From contig DAOUBD010000048.1 in NCBI GenBank assembly GCA_034432935.1, forward strand, positions 47,611 through 111,610: 64,000 nucleotides of DNA, in the 5' to 3' direction. Under the pieces are notes generated by a model. That model was not told where the DNA came from, did not search any database, and saw only the letters and a list, made by a program, of their open reading frames with translations. Below, in pieces: positions 16,812-25,271 of the stretch (position 1 is its first letter; every line of letters starts with the position of its first letter). The stretch comes from DAOUAG01 sp034432935. GTDB lineage: Bacteria > Chloroflexota > Dehalococcoidia > SM23-28-2 > RBG-16-64-32. Position numbers and translations under genes: made by a program.

Positions 16812-17717
16812 ATGGCCAGCAGCGTTCACATGGCGAAGCCGGAGGACGATGCCCGCCACAAACCAGGGCCCCAGTCCCTCCCCCTCTGGAACGAGAGCTA
16901 TTGGTTCGCCTTCTATGACCCCAAGGTGGAGCTCGGCCTGACGGTGCGCCTGGGGATGCACCCGAACAAGGGTGAGGGCAACTTGTACCTCGTTATCTGC
17001 CACAAGGGGTCGATAGTCCACAGCCTGACGGACACCCGGGCGCCCGTCCCGCCCTGGGAGGAGGGCCGCATCGCCCTCCACGGCTACAGCATCGACATCG
17101 AGAGGCCCCCGGAGCGCTTTCGCCTGCGCTATCAGCGGGAGGCCCACGGCTTCGACCTGGTCTGGGAGGGCTTCAGCCCCACGTACATGTACCAATACCC
17201 GCCGAATACGACGGCGGACCAAGTGCCTCGCCACATCGAGCACGCCGGCACCGTTAGGGGCGTAGTCACCCTACAGGGGCAGCCGTACGAGATCGACTGT
17301 CTGGGGCACCGCGACCATTCGTGGGGAGGCGAGCGCGATTGGGCCAAGATGCCCCGCTGGGACTACTTGAGCGGGGAGATCGGCAAGGACTTCTGGTTCA
17401 ATGCAGTCGAGGTTCACATGCGGGGCTTGCCCCAGCCAATCTACGTTGGCGGCATCTGGGACGGCACCGAGGTGATGAACATCTCCAAGGTGCAGATGTC
17501 GGTCCGGACGGCGGAGGGCGGCACCCGCCAGCAGGGGGTCGATGTGGTCATAACCGATGAGAAGGGGCGTGAGCACCACATCGCCGGCGAGGAGGTGCTG
17601 GCCATCGCCCCCGTTTGGTTCGGCCGCACGTGCGTGCGCGACGGTTTCACCCGCTACCGCTATGGCGAAAGGGTCGGATACGGTATCCTTGAGCATGCCT
17701 ATCTTGAGGAGGACTAG
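16812..17717 (+). CDS. DUF7064/AttH-CrtC-like lipocalin-type protein
   Basis: A 301-residue beta-rich protein with no signal peptide. The central GHRDHSWGGERDW motif (about residues 167-179) is the family hallmark shared with hydroxyneurosporene-synthase (CrtC)/AttH-like proteins, which add water to, cyclise or bind isoprenoid lipids. Early residues NESYWFAFYDPK and late WFGRTCVRDGFTRYR are also conserved-looking elements. AAGGAGG lies before the ATG. It sits 27 bases after the kinase-SCP2 gene and 15 before the tungsten enzyme. With the CrtI-like gene in the same operon, a terpenoid-like substrate is attractive, but this is inference. Confidence 0.7.
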   Translation: MASSVHMAKPEDDARHKPGPQSLPLWNESYWFAFYDPKVELGLTVRLGMHPNKGEGNLYLVICHKGSIVHSLTDTRAPVPPWEEGRIALHGYSIDIERPPERFRLRYQREAHGFDLVWEGFSPTYMYQYPPNTTADQVPRHIEHAGTVRGVVTLQGQPYEIDCLGHRDHSWGGERDWAKMPRWDYLSGEIGKDFWFNAVEVHMRGLPQPIYVGGIWDGTEVMNISKVQMSVRTAEGGTRQQGVDVVITDEKGREHHIAGEEVLAIAPVWFGRTCVRDGFTRYRYGERVGYGILEHAYLEED

Positions 17718-17732
17718 AAGGAGACGAGGCGT

Positions 17733-19532
17733 ATGAAGCTCGGTGGATACGCCGACCGCATCGCGCGGGTCGATCTGGGGACGGGCCAGGTGACCTACGA
17801 GGGGCTCCGCGAGGAAGACGCCCGCAAGTACATCGGAGGCCGCGGCCTCGGCGTCAAATACCTCCTGGACAACGGGCCGGGCGTGGACCCTCTGGGCCCA
17901 GATAACATCCTCTGCTTCATAACGGGCCCTCTCAGCGGCACCAACGTCAACATGAGTGGCCGCATGGCCATCGTCACCCGCTCGCCCCTTACTGGCACCC
18001 TTACGGACTCGCACCATGGCGGCTGGTCGGGCGCCCGGCTCAAGTGGGCAGGCTTCGACGGCCTGATCTTCAAGGGGATCAGCGCCAGGCCCGTTTACGC
18101 CTACGTCGAAAACGGCACCGTGGAGCTGCGGGACGCCTCTGACCTTTGGGGCAAGAACGTCCACGAAACGGTCAAGATCCTGTTGGATCGCCACGGGAAG
18201 GACACCAGCGTGGTGGCCATCGGCCGGGCCGGCGAGAACCTGGTGCGTTTCGCGGCCTGGGTGAACGAAAACGACCGCGCCTCGGGACGCGGCGGCACCG
18301 GTTGCGTGGGAGGCGCCAAGCGGTTGAAGGCGGTGGTCATCAAGGCGGCCAAGAACCTCCCAGCGCCAGCTGACCCCGGCGCCTTCAAGACCGCCCGCCA
18401 GAGCGCCCTCAAGGCGTTGACGGAGGGTCCGGCCACAGCCCCGGGCAAGGGGGCCCTCTCTGTCCTGGGCACCAACAGCGGCATGGCCTTTCTCAACATG
18501 CTGGGCGCCCTGCCCACCAAGAACGGCCAGGAGAGCACCTTCGCCGGCCAAGTGAACATAAACGGCCAAAAGGTCAAAGAGACGATCCTCGTGGCGGACC
18601 CGACGTGCCACGCCTGCCCCGTCGCCTGCAAGAAAGAGGTGGAGACGGGCCCTGGCGAGTTCCACGTGCACATGGAAAGCCTGGAGTACGAGAACGCTTG
18701 GGGCTTCGGCGCCTACTGCGCCAACGACAATCTGGACGCCATCGCCTACCTGAGTAACCTCTGCAACGACTACGGGATGGACACCATCGAGATGGGTGCC
18801 GTCCTGGCTACCGCCATGGAAGCCAGCGAGAAGGAGCTGATCGTGGAGCGGGTCCCCTGGGGCGACGCCCGCAAGATGGTGGAGCTGGTGCACAAGACTG
18901 CCCTCCGCGAGGGCTTGGGGAACACGCTGGCTGAGGGCGTGGCCCGGGCCGCCAAGGCCTTCGGCGACCCCAGCATCGGCATGGAGGTGAAGGGCCAGGC
19001 GATGTCCGGCTACGACCCCAGGGGCCTCAAGGGCATGGGCGTAGTCTTCGCCACCAGCAACCGCGGCGCCTGCCACCTGCGGGGCTACTCCTTCACCAGC
19101 GAGATCGGCGGCATCCCCTATCGCACGGTCGCCCTGGACTGGCAGGGCAAGGGCAAGGTGGTTAAGATCCTCCAGGACATCCACGCCGTTTCCGATTCCC
19201 TGGACATCTGCAAGTTCGCCACCTTCTCCGAAAACATGGACCACTTCGCGGCCCAGTACTCGGCCGTCACCGGCGTGCCGATGGACGCCGATGGCCTGTT
19301 GCGCATCGGCGAGCGCATCTCCAACCTGGAGCGCTACTACAACAACCTCTGCGGCATCGGCGAGGGCTCTGACTACCTGCCAGAACGCTTTCTCAAGGAG
19401 CCGTCCAAGAGCGGCTCCTCGGTCGGCCACATCTGCGAGCTCCCGCAGATGTTGGAGGAGTACTACGCCGAGCGTGGCTGGCGCAACGGGGTAGTGCCGG
19501 AGGAGAAGCTGAGGGAGCTGGAGATCATCTGA
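17733..19532 (+). CDS. Aldehyde:ferredoxin oxidoreductase (tungsten/molybdopterin AOR family)
   Basis: A 599-residue protein of usual AOR length. It oxidises an aldehyde to the acid with a tungsten-bispterin centre and a [4Fe-4S] cluster, passing electrons to ferredoxin. The N-terminal pterin domain shows YIGGRGLGVKYL and GPLSGTNVNMSGRMAIVTRSP; cluster ligands are C292, C295, C299 (CHACPVAC) and C493 (DSLDICKF). The residues of the substrate pocket are not readable. It sits inside the operon between the CrtC-like and MaoC genes. This is usually an oxygen-sensitive enzyme, notable in a genome that also encodes cytochrome oxidase. It probably oxidises the aldehyde made by the alcohol dehydrogenase step, which is inference. 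Confidence 0.92.
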   Translation: MKLGGYADRIARVDLGTGQVTYEGLREEDARKYIGGRGLGVKYLLDNGPGVDPLGPDNILCFITGPLSGTNVNMSGRMAIVTRSPLTGTLTDSHHGGWSGARLKWAGFDGLIFKGISARPVYAYVENGTVELRDASDLWGKNVHETVKILLDRHGKDTSVVAIGRAGENLVRFAAWVNENDRASGRGGTGCVGGAKRLKAVVIKAAKNLPAPADPGAFKTARQSALKALTEGPATAPGKGALSVLGTNSGMAFLNMLGALPTKNGQESTFAGQVNINGQKVKETILVADPTCHACPVACKKEVETGPGEFHVHMESLEYENAWGFGAYCANDNLDAIAYLSNLCNDYGMDTIEMGAVLATAMEASEKELIVERVPWGDARKMVELVHKTALREGLGNTLAEGVARAAKAFGDPSIGMEVKGQAMSGYDPRGLKGMGVVFATSNRGACHLRGYSFTSEIGGIPYRTVALDWQGKGKVVKILQDIHAVSDSLDICKFATFSENMDHFAAQYSAVTGVPMDADGLLRIGERISNLERYYNNLCGIGEGSDYLPERFLKEPSKSGSSVGHICELPQMLEEYYAERGWRNGVVPEEKLRELEII

Positions 19533-19548
19533 CCGGCGGCCCTCGATC

Positions 19549-20040
19549 ATGTCTAGAGACGCCCGGCAACACCCTCCCGGCCCTGGCCTATTCTTCGAAG
19601 ACATCGAGGTAGGCGACGCCTTCGATAGCCCGGGACGCACCATCACCGAGACCGACATGGTGATGTGGTCTTACCTGACGGGGGACTGGACGCCCATCCA
19701 CTGCGATGAGGAGTTTGCGAAGGAGCACTCCATCTTTAAGACTCGCATACCGCCGGGGCTCATGGCCGTTGCCATAGGACACGGCCTCCTGGCACAGCTC
19801 AACCTGTTCAACCGCACGGGGCGGGCCTTTCTGGAGATGACGGTGCGCTACAAGGCCCCCCTTTTCGTAGGCGACACCGTGCGGGCGCGGCTGGTGGTGG
19901 CCGAAAAGCGCCCCACCAAAAATGAGGACCGGGGGCTGGTGCGCTTTCAGTACCTCCTATCGAATCAGAAGGGCGAAGTGCTCCAGGAGAGCGAATGGAC
20001 GATCTTATTAGCGCGGCGCAGCCAAGGGGCGCCGGAGTAG
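19549..20040 (+). CDS. MaoC-family hotdog dehydratase/hydratase
   Basis: A 163-residue protein with a single hotdog domain. The catalytic GDWTPIHCD (D46, H51) matches the hydratase-2 motif in which the usual Asn is replaced by Thr. Such enzymes hydrate 2-enoyl-CoA to (R)-3-hydroxyacyl-CoA. The segment FFEDIEVGDAFDSPGRTITETD is the normal MaoC N-terminus. It starts 16 bases after the AOR gene and ends 10 bases before the LLM gene. It supplies a possible hydration step in the same pathway; the substrate is not determined. Confidence 0.87.
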   Translation: MSRDARQHPPGPGLFFEDIEVGDAFDSPGRTITETDMVMWSYLTGDWTPIHCDEEFAKEHSIFKTRIPPGLMAVAIGHGLLAQLNLFNRTGRAFLEMTVRYKAPLFVGDTVRARLVVAEKRPTKNEDRGLVRFQYLLSNQKGEVLQESEWTILLARRSQGAPE

Positions 20041-20050
20041 GAGGCGGCTG

Positions 20051-21079
20051 ATGAAACTGGGACTGATGGTCGGCTACTGGCAGGCTGGGCCGCCCCAGGG
20101 GGTGGAGGAGGCCATCGCCGAGGCGGAGCGGCTGGGGTTCGACTCCATCTGGACGGCGGAGGCCTACGGCTCGGACTGCCTTACGCCCCTGGCCTGGTGG
20201 GGGTCGAAGACCTCGCGCGTGCGGCTGGGCACTGCCATCGCCCAGATTTCGGCTCGAACTCCCACGGCCATGGCCATGGCCGCCATCACGATGGATCACC
20301 TCTCTGGCGGGCGCTTTGTCCTGGGGCTCGGCGCCTCCGGCCCCCAGGTGGTCGAGGGGTGGTACGGGCAGCCCTACTCGCGCCCCCTCGAACGCACCCG
20401 CGAGTACGTAGAGATCATCCGCCGGGTCATCGCCCGTGAGCAGCCGCTGGAGTTCCACGGCAAGCAGTACCAGATCCCCTATCCTGGCGGTACTGGCCTG
20501 GGCAAGCCCCTCAAGTCCATCGTGCACCCGTTGCGTAAGGACATACCGATCTTTCTGGGGGCCGAGGGCCCCAAGAACGTGGCCCTTGCCGCGGAGATCG
20601 CCGACGGCTGGCTCCCCATCTTTTTCTCGCCCAAGAGCGACAAGTTCTACCGCCAGGCCCTGGCCGAGGGTTTCGCCCGGCCCAACGCCAGGCGCCGCCC
20701 CGAGGAGTTCGAGGTCGTCTGCACCGTGCCCATCGTCATCCACCCGGACGTCGAGGCGGCGGCGGACTTCATACGCCCCATGCTGGCCCTATACATCGGT
20801 GGCATGGGCGCGCGGGAGATGAACTTTCACCTGAACGTATTCGCCCGCATGGGCTATGAGGGCGAATGCCGCAAGATCCAGGACCTGTACTTGGATGGCA
20901 AGAAGAAGGAAGCCATAGCGGCCGTGCCGACCCGGATGGTGGAGGACACGGCTTTGGTGGGTCCGCCGGGCAAGATCAAGGACGAGCTTCAGGAGTGGAA
21001 GAAGACCGTTTTGACCACGATGATCGTGGCTGGCCCGGCGCCCATGCTGCGCCCCATCGCTGAACTCGTGCTGGGCTAA
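20051..21079 (+). CDS. LLM-class (luciferase-like) F420-dependent oxidoreductase
   Basis: A 342-residue TIM-barrel protein. MKLGLMVGYW at the start, RLGFDSIWTAEAYGSD, VRLGTAIAQISARTP and DHLSGGRFVLGLGASGPQV are the usual strands and flavin/F420-binding loops of the F420-dependent LLM group (mer/Fgd-like). Family members reduce or oxidise substrates with F420 or act as flavin monooxygenases; the sequence alone does not separate these. GTAGGAGG precedes the ATG. It is the last gene of the tight operon starting at 13935. LLM expansions are known in SAR202 Chloroflexota and in actinobacteria. Confidence 0.88.
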   Translation: MKLGLMVGYWQAGPPQGVEEAIAEAERLGFDSIWTAEAYGSDCLTPLAWWGSKTSRVRLGTAIAQISARTPTAMAMAAITMDHLSGGRFVLGLGASGPQVVEGWYGQPYSRPLERTREYVEIIRRVIAREQPLEFHGKQYQIPYPGGTGLGKPLKSIVHPLRKDIPIFLGAEGPKNVALAAEIADGWLPIFFSPKSDKFYRQALAEGFARPNARRRPEEFEVVCTVPIVIHPDVEAAADFIRPMLALYIGGMGAREMNFHLNVFARMGYEGECRKIQDLYLDGKKKEAIAAVPTRMVEDTALVGPPGKIKDELQEWKKTVLTTMIVAGPAPMLRPIAELVLG

Positions 21080-21406
21080 CGGTCTTCTGGCCCCCGGCAG
21101 GCTAGGGCCGGTGGGGTCGCTACTGGCCCAGGGCCTGCTTGTTCTGCCGTAGAGCCTTTGCTGCTCGCTGGGCCCAGGTGTTGCCGTCGCCGCAGGGCAG
21201 CGGGTAGCGGTGGGCGCGGGCGTTTGGATCGCCTCCGTATCGGTCAGCGCCACGGCGCCCGGCCTCTCTTTCGGTCCAAACGTCGGGCGCCCTCTGGATG
21301 TTCTTCAAGCTGCGTAAGCCTTCCCAGGCTTCCTAGCGTAAGCGGCTGGCGGACTAGGGCGCCAGGCACTAAACTCTATCCGTCCATACCAGCCAGGAGG
21401 TGTTCC
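21080..21406. other. Intergenic region with hairpins and one weak small ORF
   Basis: No convincing gene. An 8-bp inverted repeat GGCGCCCG/CGGGCGCC spans 21254-21291, and AAGCC-N6-GGCTT (21316-21331) lies between two copies of GCGTAAGC. A 62-codon minus-strand frame (21120-21308, TTG start, GGGAAGG upstream) has no recognised family. The AGGAGG at 21394-21399 belongs to the next gene. Confidence 0.45.
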
Positions 21407-23203
21407 ATGCTAACGGTGCCCCGGAGGCTCACGCGCAAGAGAGGCAAGGCGGCCGCCATCAAGGGGGGCGAGGTTGTCGCCCGCATGTTGCGGCAGGAGG
21501 GTGTGGAGAAGGTCTTCGGGATCGTGGATGGCACCTACCTGGGGTTGTTTGCCAGTTTTCGCCCCCTTGGCATCGATCTGGTCTCGCCGCGGCACGAGAC
21601 CTCGGCGGCCCACATGGCAGGGGCCTACGCCCGCTTCACTGGGAAGTTAGGAGTCTGTATCGCCAGCAACGGCCCGGGCGTGGCCAACATCCTTCCCGGT
21701 GTGGCAGTGGAGAACGCCGAGGGCAACCGGGTGCTCCTCATCACCAGCGCCCGCCGGTCGCCCATCATCGCCCCGGACCGTGGGGGCACGTACCAGAGTT
21801 TCCCCCAGGTGGAGGTCACGGCGCCCATGGCCAAGTGGAGCTGCCGCGTGCCCTCCTTCGACCGCATACCGGAGATCATGCGCAAGGCTTTCCGGATCTC
21901 CTGGTCGGGACGCCCGGGTGTCGTGCACGTGGACATCCCCGAGAACATCATCAACGGCAAGTTCGAGGTCTCGCCGGGATGGCTGTGGGAGCCCCGCCGC
22001 TACCGGAGCGCCGAGCCGATAGCGGCCTCCAGCGAGCAGGTGGAGCGGGCGGCAGAGATGCTGGTGTCAGCTCGCATGCCTTTGGTCCACGCCGGTGCGG
22101 GCGTCATCCATGCCCGGGCTTGGGGGGAACTGGCGGAGCTGTTGGAGCTACTGCACGCGCCTGTGACCACCAGCTGGTCGGCCCGGGACGCCGTGGCGGA
22201 GCCGCCAGCCTATGCCATCCCGATGCCCCACATCGATCTGGTCAAGAAGGTCCGTAACGAGGCCGATCTGGTCTTGGTGCTGGGCTCCCGCATCGGGGAG
22301 ACCGACCTCTGGGGGAAACCGCCGTACTGGGCGCCGGCATCGCGACAGAAGGCGATCCAGGTGGACATCGAGCCCGAGGTGATCGGTCTGAACAAGCCCG
22401 TGGACCTTGGCATCGTCGCTGACATCAAGGACTTTCTAGCCAGGCTCATCCCAGCGGTCAAGGCCCGGGCGGGACTCATCAACGTGGCGGCGCGCCGGGC
22501 GAGGCTGGCGGAGTACCTGGACCTGCGGGCCAAGGGCCGGGCCAAGCTGTACGGGAGGCTCCAGGATATGGCGAGCCCGCTGAACCCAGCCCACGTGGCC
22601 GCGGCCTGCCGGCGGGTGTTCAAAGACGACGCCATCGCTATCTTCGACGGCGGCAACGCGGCGGTTTGGGCCCACTTCTACCACGAGGTGAGGGTGCCCA
22701 ACTCCCTCCTCTTTACCAGCAAGTTCGGTATGCTGGGGGCGGGCACCGCCCAGGCCTTGGGGGCCAAGATCGCCTTCCCTGACCGGCAGGTGTACTGCAT
22801 CACCGGGGACGGCGCCATGGGCTTCCACATGCAGGAGATCGAGACGGCCGTGCGCCATCGCCTCAACGTCGTCTACGTCGTTCTCTGCGACCGCCAATGG
22901 GGGATGGTGAAGATCAACCAGAGCTTCGCTCTCAAGCCCCTCAAGACCCTCTTGCGCAAGTCACTGGGGCCCGGCGAGACCATCAACACAGACCTAGGCG
23001 AGATAGAGTTCGACAGGTTGGCCGAGGCCATGGGCGCCCACGGCGAGCGTGTCTCCAGCCCCGAGGCGCTGGAGCAGGCCTTGGCCCGCTGCGCTGCCCT
23101 GGACCGGCCGTCCGTCATTCACGTGGACGTTGACCCGGTGAAGCACATGTGGGCGCCGGGATTGCGCCACTTCAGGGACATGCACCTGGAACCCAAGGGC
23201 TAG
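21407..23203 (+). CDS. Thiamine-diphosphate-dependent enzyme, acetolactate synthase/oxalyl-CoA decarboxylase superfamily
   Basis: A 598-residue ThDP enzyme with the normal three-domain length. E64 in PRHETSAAHMAGAYAR is the cofactor-activating glutamate; the central domain spans about 220-360, and GDGAMGFHMQEIETAVRH (about residues 466-483) is the Mg-ThDP motif. It may decarboxylate or ligate a 2-keto acid or acyl-CoA; specific ALS residues cannot be assigned by eye. ATG at 21407 follows AGGAGG closely, so the longer in-frame extension upstream is ignored. It is followed by the epimerase-like gene with a three-base gap. No ilv partners are present, so a catabolic role is more likely than branched-chain amino acid synthesis. 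Confidence 0.85.
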   Translation: MLTVPRRLTRKRGKAAAIKGGEVVARMLRQEGVEKVFGIVDGTYLGLFASFRPLGIDLVSPRHETSAAHMAGAYARFTGKLGVCIASNGPGVANILPGVAVENAEGNRVLLITSARRSPIIAPDRGGTYQSFPQVEVTAPMAKWSCRVPSFDRIPEIMRKAFRISWSGRPGVVHVDIPENIINGKFEVSPGWLWEPRRYRSAEPIAASSEQVERAAEMLVSARMPLVHAGAGVIHARAWGELAELLELLHAPVTTSWSARDAVAEPPAYAIPMPHIDLVKKVRNEADLVLVLGSRIGETDLWGKPPYWAPASRQKAIQVDIEPEVIGLNKPVDLGIVADIKDFLARLIPAVKARAGLINVAARRARLAEYLDLRAKGRAKLYGRLQDMASPLNPAHVAAACRRVFKDDAIAIFDGGNAAVWAHFYHEVRVPNSLLFTSKFGMLGAGTAQALGAKIAFPDRQVYCITGDGAMGFHMQEIETAVRHRLNVVYVVLCDRQWGMVKINQSFALKPLKTLLRKSLGPGETINTDLGEIEFDRLAEAMGAHGERVSSPEALEQALARCAALDRPSVIHVDVDPVKHMWAPGLRHFRDMHLEPKG

Positions 23204-23205
23204 CC

Positions 23206-24207
23206 GTGGCGGACAAGCAGCCGTCTTCCTCCAAGAGCCGCGGCCCGGCGTCGGTGCTCGTTACGGGGGCCGCCGGATACATCGGCCGCCAGGTGGTGGC
23301 CCGTCTGGCTGAGGAGCGGCGCGGGATAAAGACCATCGTGGCCATGGACATTCGGAAGGTCCCGGCCAAGAGGCGACTCTCTGGCGTAGAGTACGTGGCG
23401 GCGGACATCAGGTCGTCTGGCCTTGCAGACATCCTGCGCCAGCACGGCGTCGAGGCCGTGGTGCATCTGGCCTCCATCGTCACCCCGGGCAAGGGGATGA
23501 CCGAGGAGTTCCTGTACTCCGTCGATGTGCTGGGGACTCGCAACGTCTTGGAGGCCAGCGTGGCCGCGGGGGTCAGGCATCTCACCGTCACCAGCAGCGG
23601 CGCCGCCTACGGCTATCACGCCGACAACCCGGAGTGGCTGGCGGAGACGGCGCCCCTGAGGGGGAACGACACCTTCGCCTACTCCCGGCACAAGCGCATC
23701 GTGGAGGAGGATCTGGCCCGCTACCGGGCCCTGCACCCGGAGCTGCGGCAGCTCATCTTCCGCCCTGGCACCATCCTGGGCGAGTCCACCGCCAATCAGA
23801 TCACGGCCCTGTTCGAGAAGCCCATCGTGCTCGGGATCCGGGGTTCGGCCTCGCCCTGGGTGTTCATATGGGACCAGGACGTGGTGAACTGCATCGTTAC
23901 GGGTGTCCACGAAGGGCGGGAGGGCATCTACAACCTGGCGGGCGATGGTGTGATCACCATGCGCGAGATCGCAGCCCGTTTGGGGAAGCCCTACGTAGCC
24001 CTACCGGCAGGGCTCGTCCAGGGAGTGTTGCGGGTGCTGAAGGCCCTGCATCTTTCGCAGTACGGTCCGGAGCAGGTGGCCTTCCTCCAGTACCGGCCCG
24101 TTCTGAAGAACGATGCTCTCAAGCGGGAGTTCGGGTACACGCCTCAGTTGAACACGGCCCAGGTCTTCGACCTGTACCTTCGCGCCCGGCGCCGCCGGCG
24201 GTCCTAA
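23206..24207 (+). CDS. Extended SDR, NAD-dependent epimerase/dehydratase family
   Basis: A 333-residue extended SDR. The cofactor motif GAAGYIG follows VLVTG near residues 19-27, D48 after the second strand favours NAD, and the catalytic pair is Y and K in YSRHK with TSSGAAYG supplying Ser/Thr. The substrate domain ends in a YTPQLNTAQVF tail as in sugar-nucleotide epimerases and 3-beta-hydroxysteroid-dehydrogenase-like proteins. A GTG start at 23206, two bases after the preceding stop, is chosen; it implies coupling to the ThDP enzyme. Sugar versus steroid/lipid substrates cannot be separated from sequence alone, but the catabolic neighbours favour the latter. Confidence 0.82.
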   Translation: MADKQPSSSKSRGPASVLVTGAAGYIGRQVVARLAEERRGIKTIVAMDIRKVPAKRRLSGVEYVAADIRSSGLADILRQHGVEAVVHLASIVTPGKGMTEEFLYSVDVLGTRNVLEASVAAGVRHLTVTSSGAAYGYHADNPEWLAETAPLRGNDTFAYSRHKRIVEEDLARYRALHPELRQLIFRPGTILGESTANQITALFEKPIVLGIRGSASPWVFIWDQDVVNCIVTGVHEGREGIYNLAGDGVITMREIAARLGKPYVALPAGLVQGVLRVLKALHLSQYGPEQVAFLQYRPVLKNDALKREFGYTPQLNTAQVFDLYLRARRRRRS

Positions 24208-24400
24208 TACGCCTGGCTCATGCTTCAGGGGCCTCAGCATGAGCGGGATTGTACGAGAGCCTCTCAGTATGAGCGGGGTTCTGCCCGCGGTACGACGCCT
24301 CCTCCCGCTCGTCCTGAGCCGCGTCGAAGGGCGAGCGGAGCTTCGGATGATGTGCTGGGCAAGGGGTAGACTGTAAGCCGGGATTTGGTAATCATATACC
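24208..24400. repeat. Intergenic hairpins, including a widespread REP-like palindrome
   Basis: CTCATGCT/AGCATGAG (24217-24243, 8-bp stem) follows the epimerase stop and could end transcription. At 24305-24338 CCGCTCGTCC and GGGCGAGCGG pair with one mismatch around CTGAGC..GTCGAAGG, a palindrome type found scattered between genes in many bacteria. A variant half-unit CAGTATGAGCGGG lies between them. Confidence 0.6.
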
Positions 24401-25132
24401 GTGGCTATGGTGATTCCGCACCAGGCCCCACTGCCGATGACGACAGCCACTCTGGAACCGGCCAGTCCCATAGGGGCCCTTCTGGGGAGCGTCAGGACAT
24501 CCGACGGGATGTTCTGTGTAGACGCTGACCAGCGGATAGTGTATTGGAGCGACAACGCCCGGGCCCTCCTAGGCCACGAGGCCCACGAGGTGTTGGGGCG
24601 CCCGTGCCACCAGGTGCTGGGCGGCCGCGATGCGGAGAATCACCGGTTCTGCCGGCGCGAGTGTCCAGTGGTGGCCAACGCCCGGCGCGGCCGTCCGACG
24701 CCGGACTACGACGTGCTCGCCCGCCGCAAGGATGGCTCCGACGTCTGGGTGAACGTTAGCGTCATGGTGCTCAAGGGCGAACGGGCCCGGCGTCCCTACG
24801 TCCTGCACCTGCTGCGCGATGTCAGCGAGCGCAGGAGGGTCGAGCAGCTGGCGCGCCGGGCGATGGACGCGCTGAGGGAGCTGTCCTCCGCTGCAGGGGG
24901 TGGCGAGGCTGGTCCGGCGGACACCCGGCCGGCGCCGGCCCCGGTGCTATCCCGGAGAGAGACGCAGGTGCTGCGCCTGCTGGCTCTCGGCCTCAGCACG
25001 GAGCAGATCGCGGCCAACCTGGGCATCAGCCCGATAACTGCGCGCAACCACGTGACCCACGTCGTCTCCAAGCTCGGCGCCAAGACACGCCTCCAGGCAG
25101 TTCTCTACGCTTCCAGCCGGAGGCTAATCTGA
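24401..25132 (+). CDS. PAS-domain LuxR-type transcriptional regulator
   Basis: A 243-residue regulator. Residues about 30-145 form a PAS domain (DGMFCVDADQRIVYWSDNARALLGH) containing three clustered cysteines (HRFCRRECPVV and an earlier C), possibly a redox or metal-sensing feature. After a proline/glycine linker, residues about 175-240 form a LuxR/FixJ helix-turn-helix (LSRRETQVLRLLALGLSTEQIA). There is no receiver domain. The start is uncertain: GTG 24401, ATG 24407 and ATG 24437 are in frame and none has a clear ribosome site. It lies just upstream of the cytochrome oxidase genes and is a candidate regulator of them. Confidence 0.82.
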   Translation: MAMVIPHQAPLPMTTATLEPASPIGALLGSVRTSDGMFCVDADQRIVYWSDNARALLGHEAHEVLGRPCHQVLGGRDAENHRFCRRECPVVANARRGRPTPDYDVLARRKDGSDVWVNVSVMVLKGERARRPYVLHLLRDVSERRRVEQLARRAMDALRELSSAAGGGEAGPADTRPAPAPVLSRRETQVLRLLALGLSTEQIAANLGISPITARNHVTHVVSKLGAKTRLQAVLYASSRRLI

Positions 25133-25145
25133 TGTCCGGCAAAAT

Positions 25146-25166
25146 GGTGCGGACGCACCTTGTTTT
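25146..25166 (+). terminator. Short hairpin followed by a T-rich run
   Basis: GGTGCG-GA-CGCACC (25146-25159) followed by TTGTTTT, with a flanking CAAAA that can pair with TTTTG. It lies 14 bases after the LuxR-type gene and before the cytochrome oxidase operon, consistent with a weak intrinsic terminator. Confidence 0.5.
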
Positions 25167-25271
25167 GGCCAGAAGGGGACGCCATCTTGAAGCCTGTAAC
25201 CGTTTAGGGGAGTTGGCCGCCGTCGTGGGCGCCCGGCGCACCTGGGCCAAGCTGAGGAGGAAACCCGGCGC

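Noticed and set aside
15921..17243. A 440-codon minus-strand frame opposite the kinase-SCP2 and CrtC-like genes
   Set aside because: Same antisense pattern; the plus-strand reading has domain motifs and the minus does not.
17271..19658. A 795-codon minus-strand open frame opposite the AOR gene
   Set aside because: It lies antisense to clearly recognisable AOR and CrtC-like genes, has no family motif and a composition (A, G, H, V rich) typical of antisense frames in GC-rich DNA.
21120..21308. A 62-codon minus-strand ORF in the gap before the ThDP gene
   Set aside because: TTG start and a purine-rich stretch upstream are compatible with a gene, but there is no recognised family and the region is rich in hairpins. 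Kept only as a possibility.
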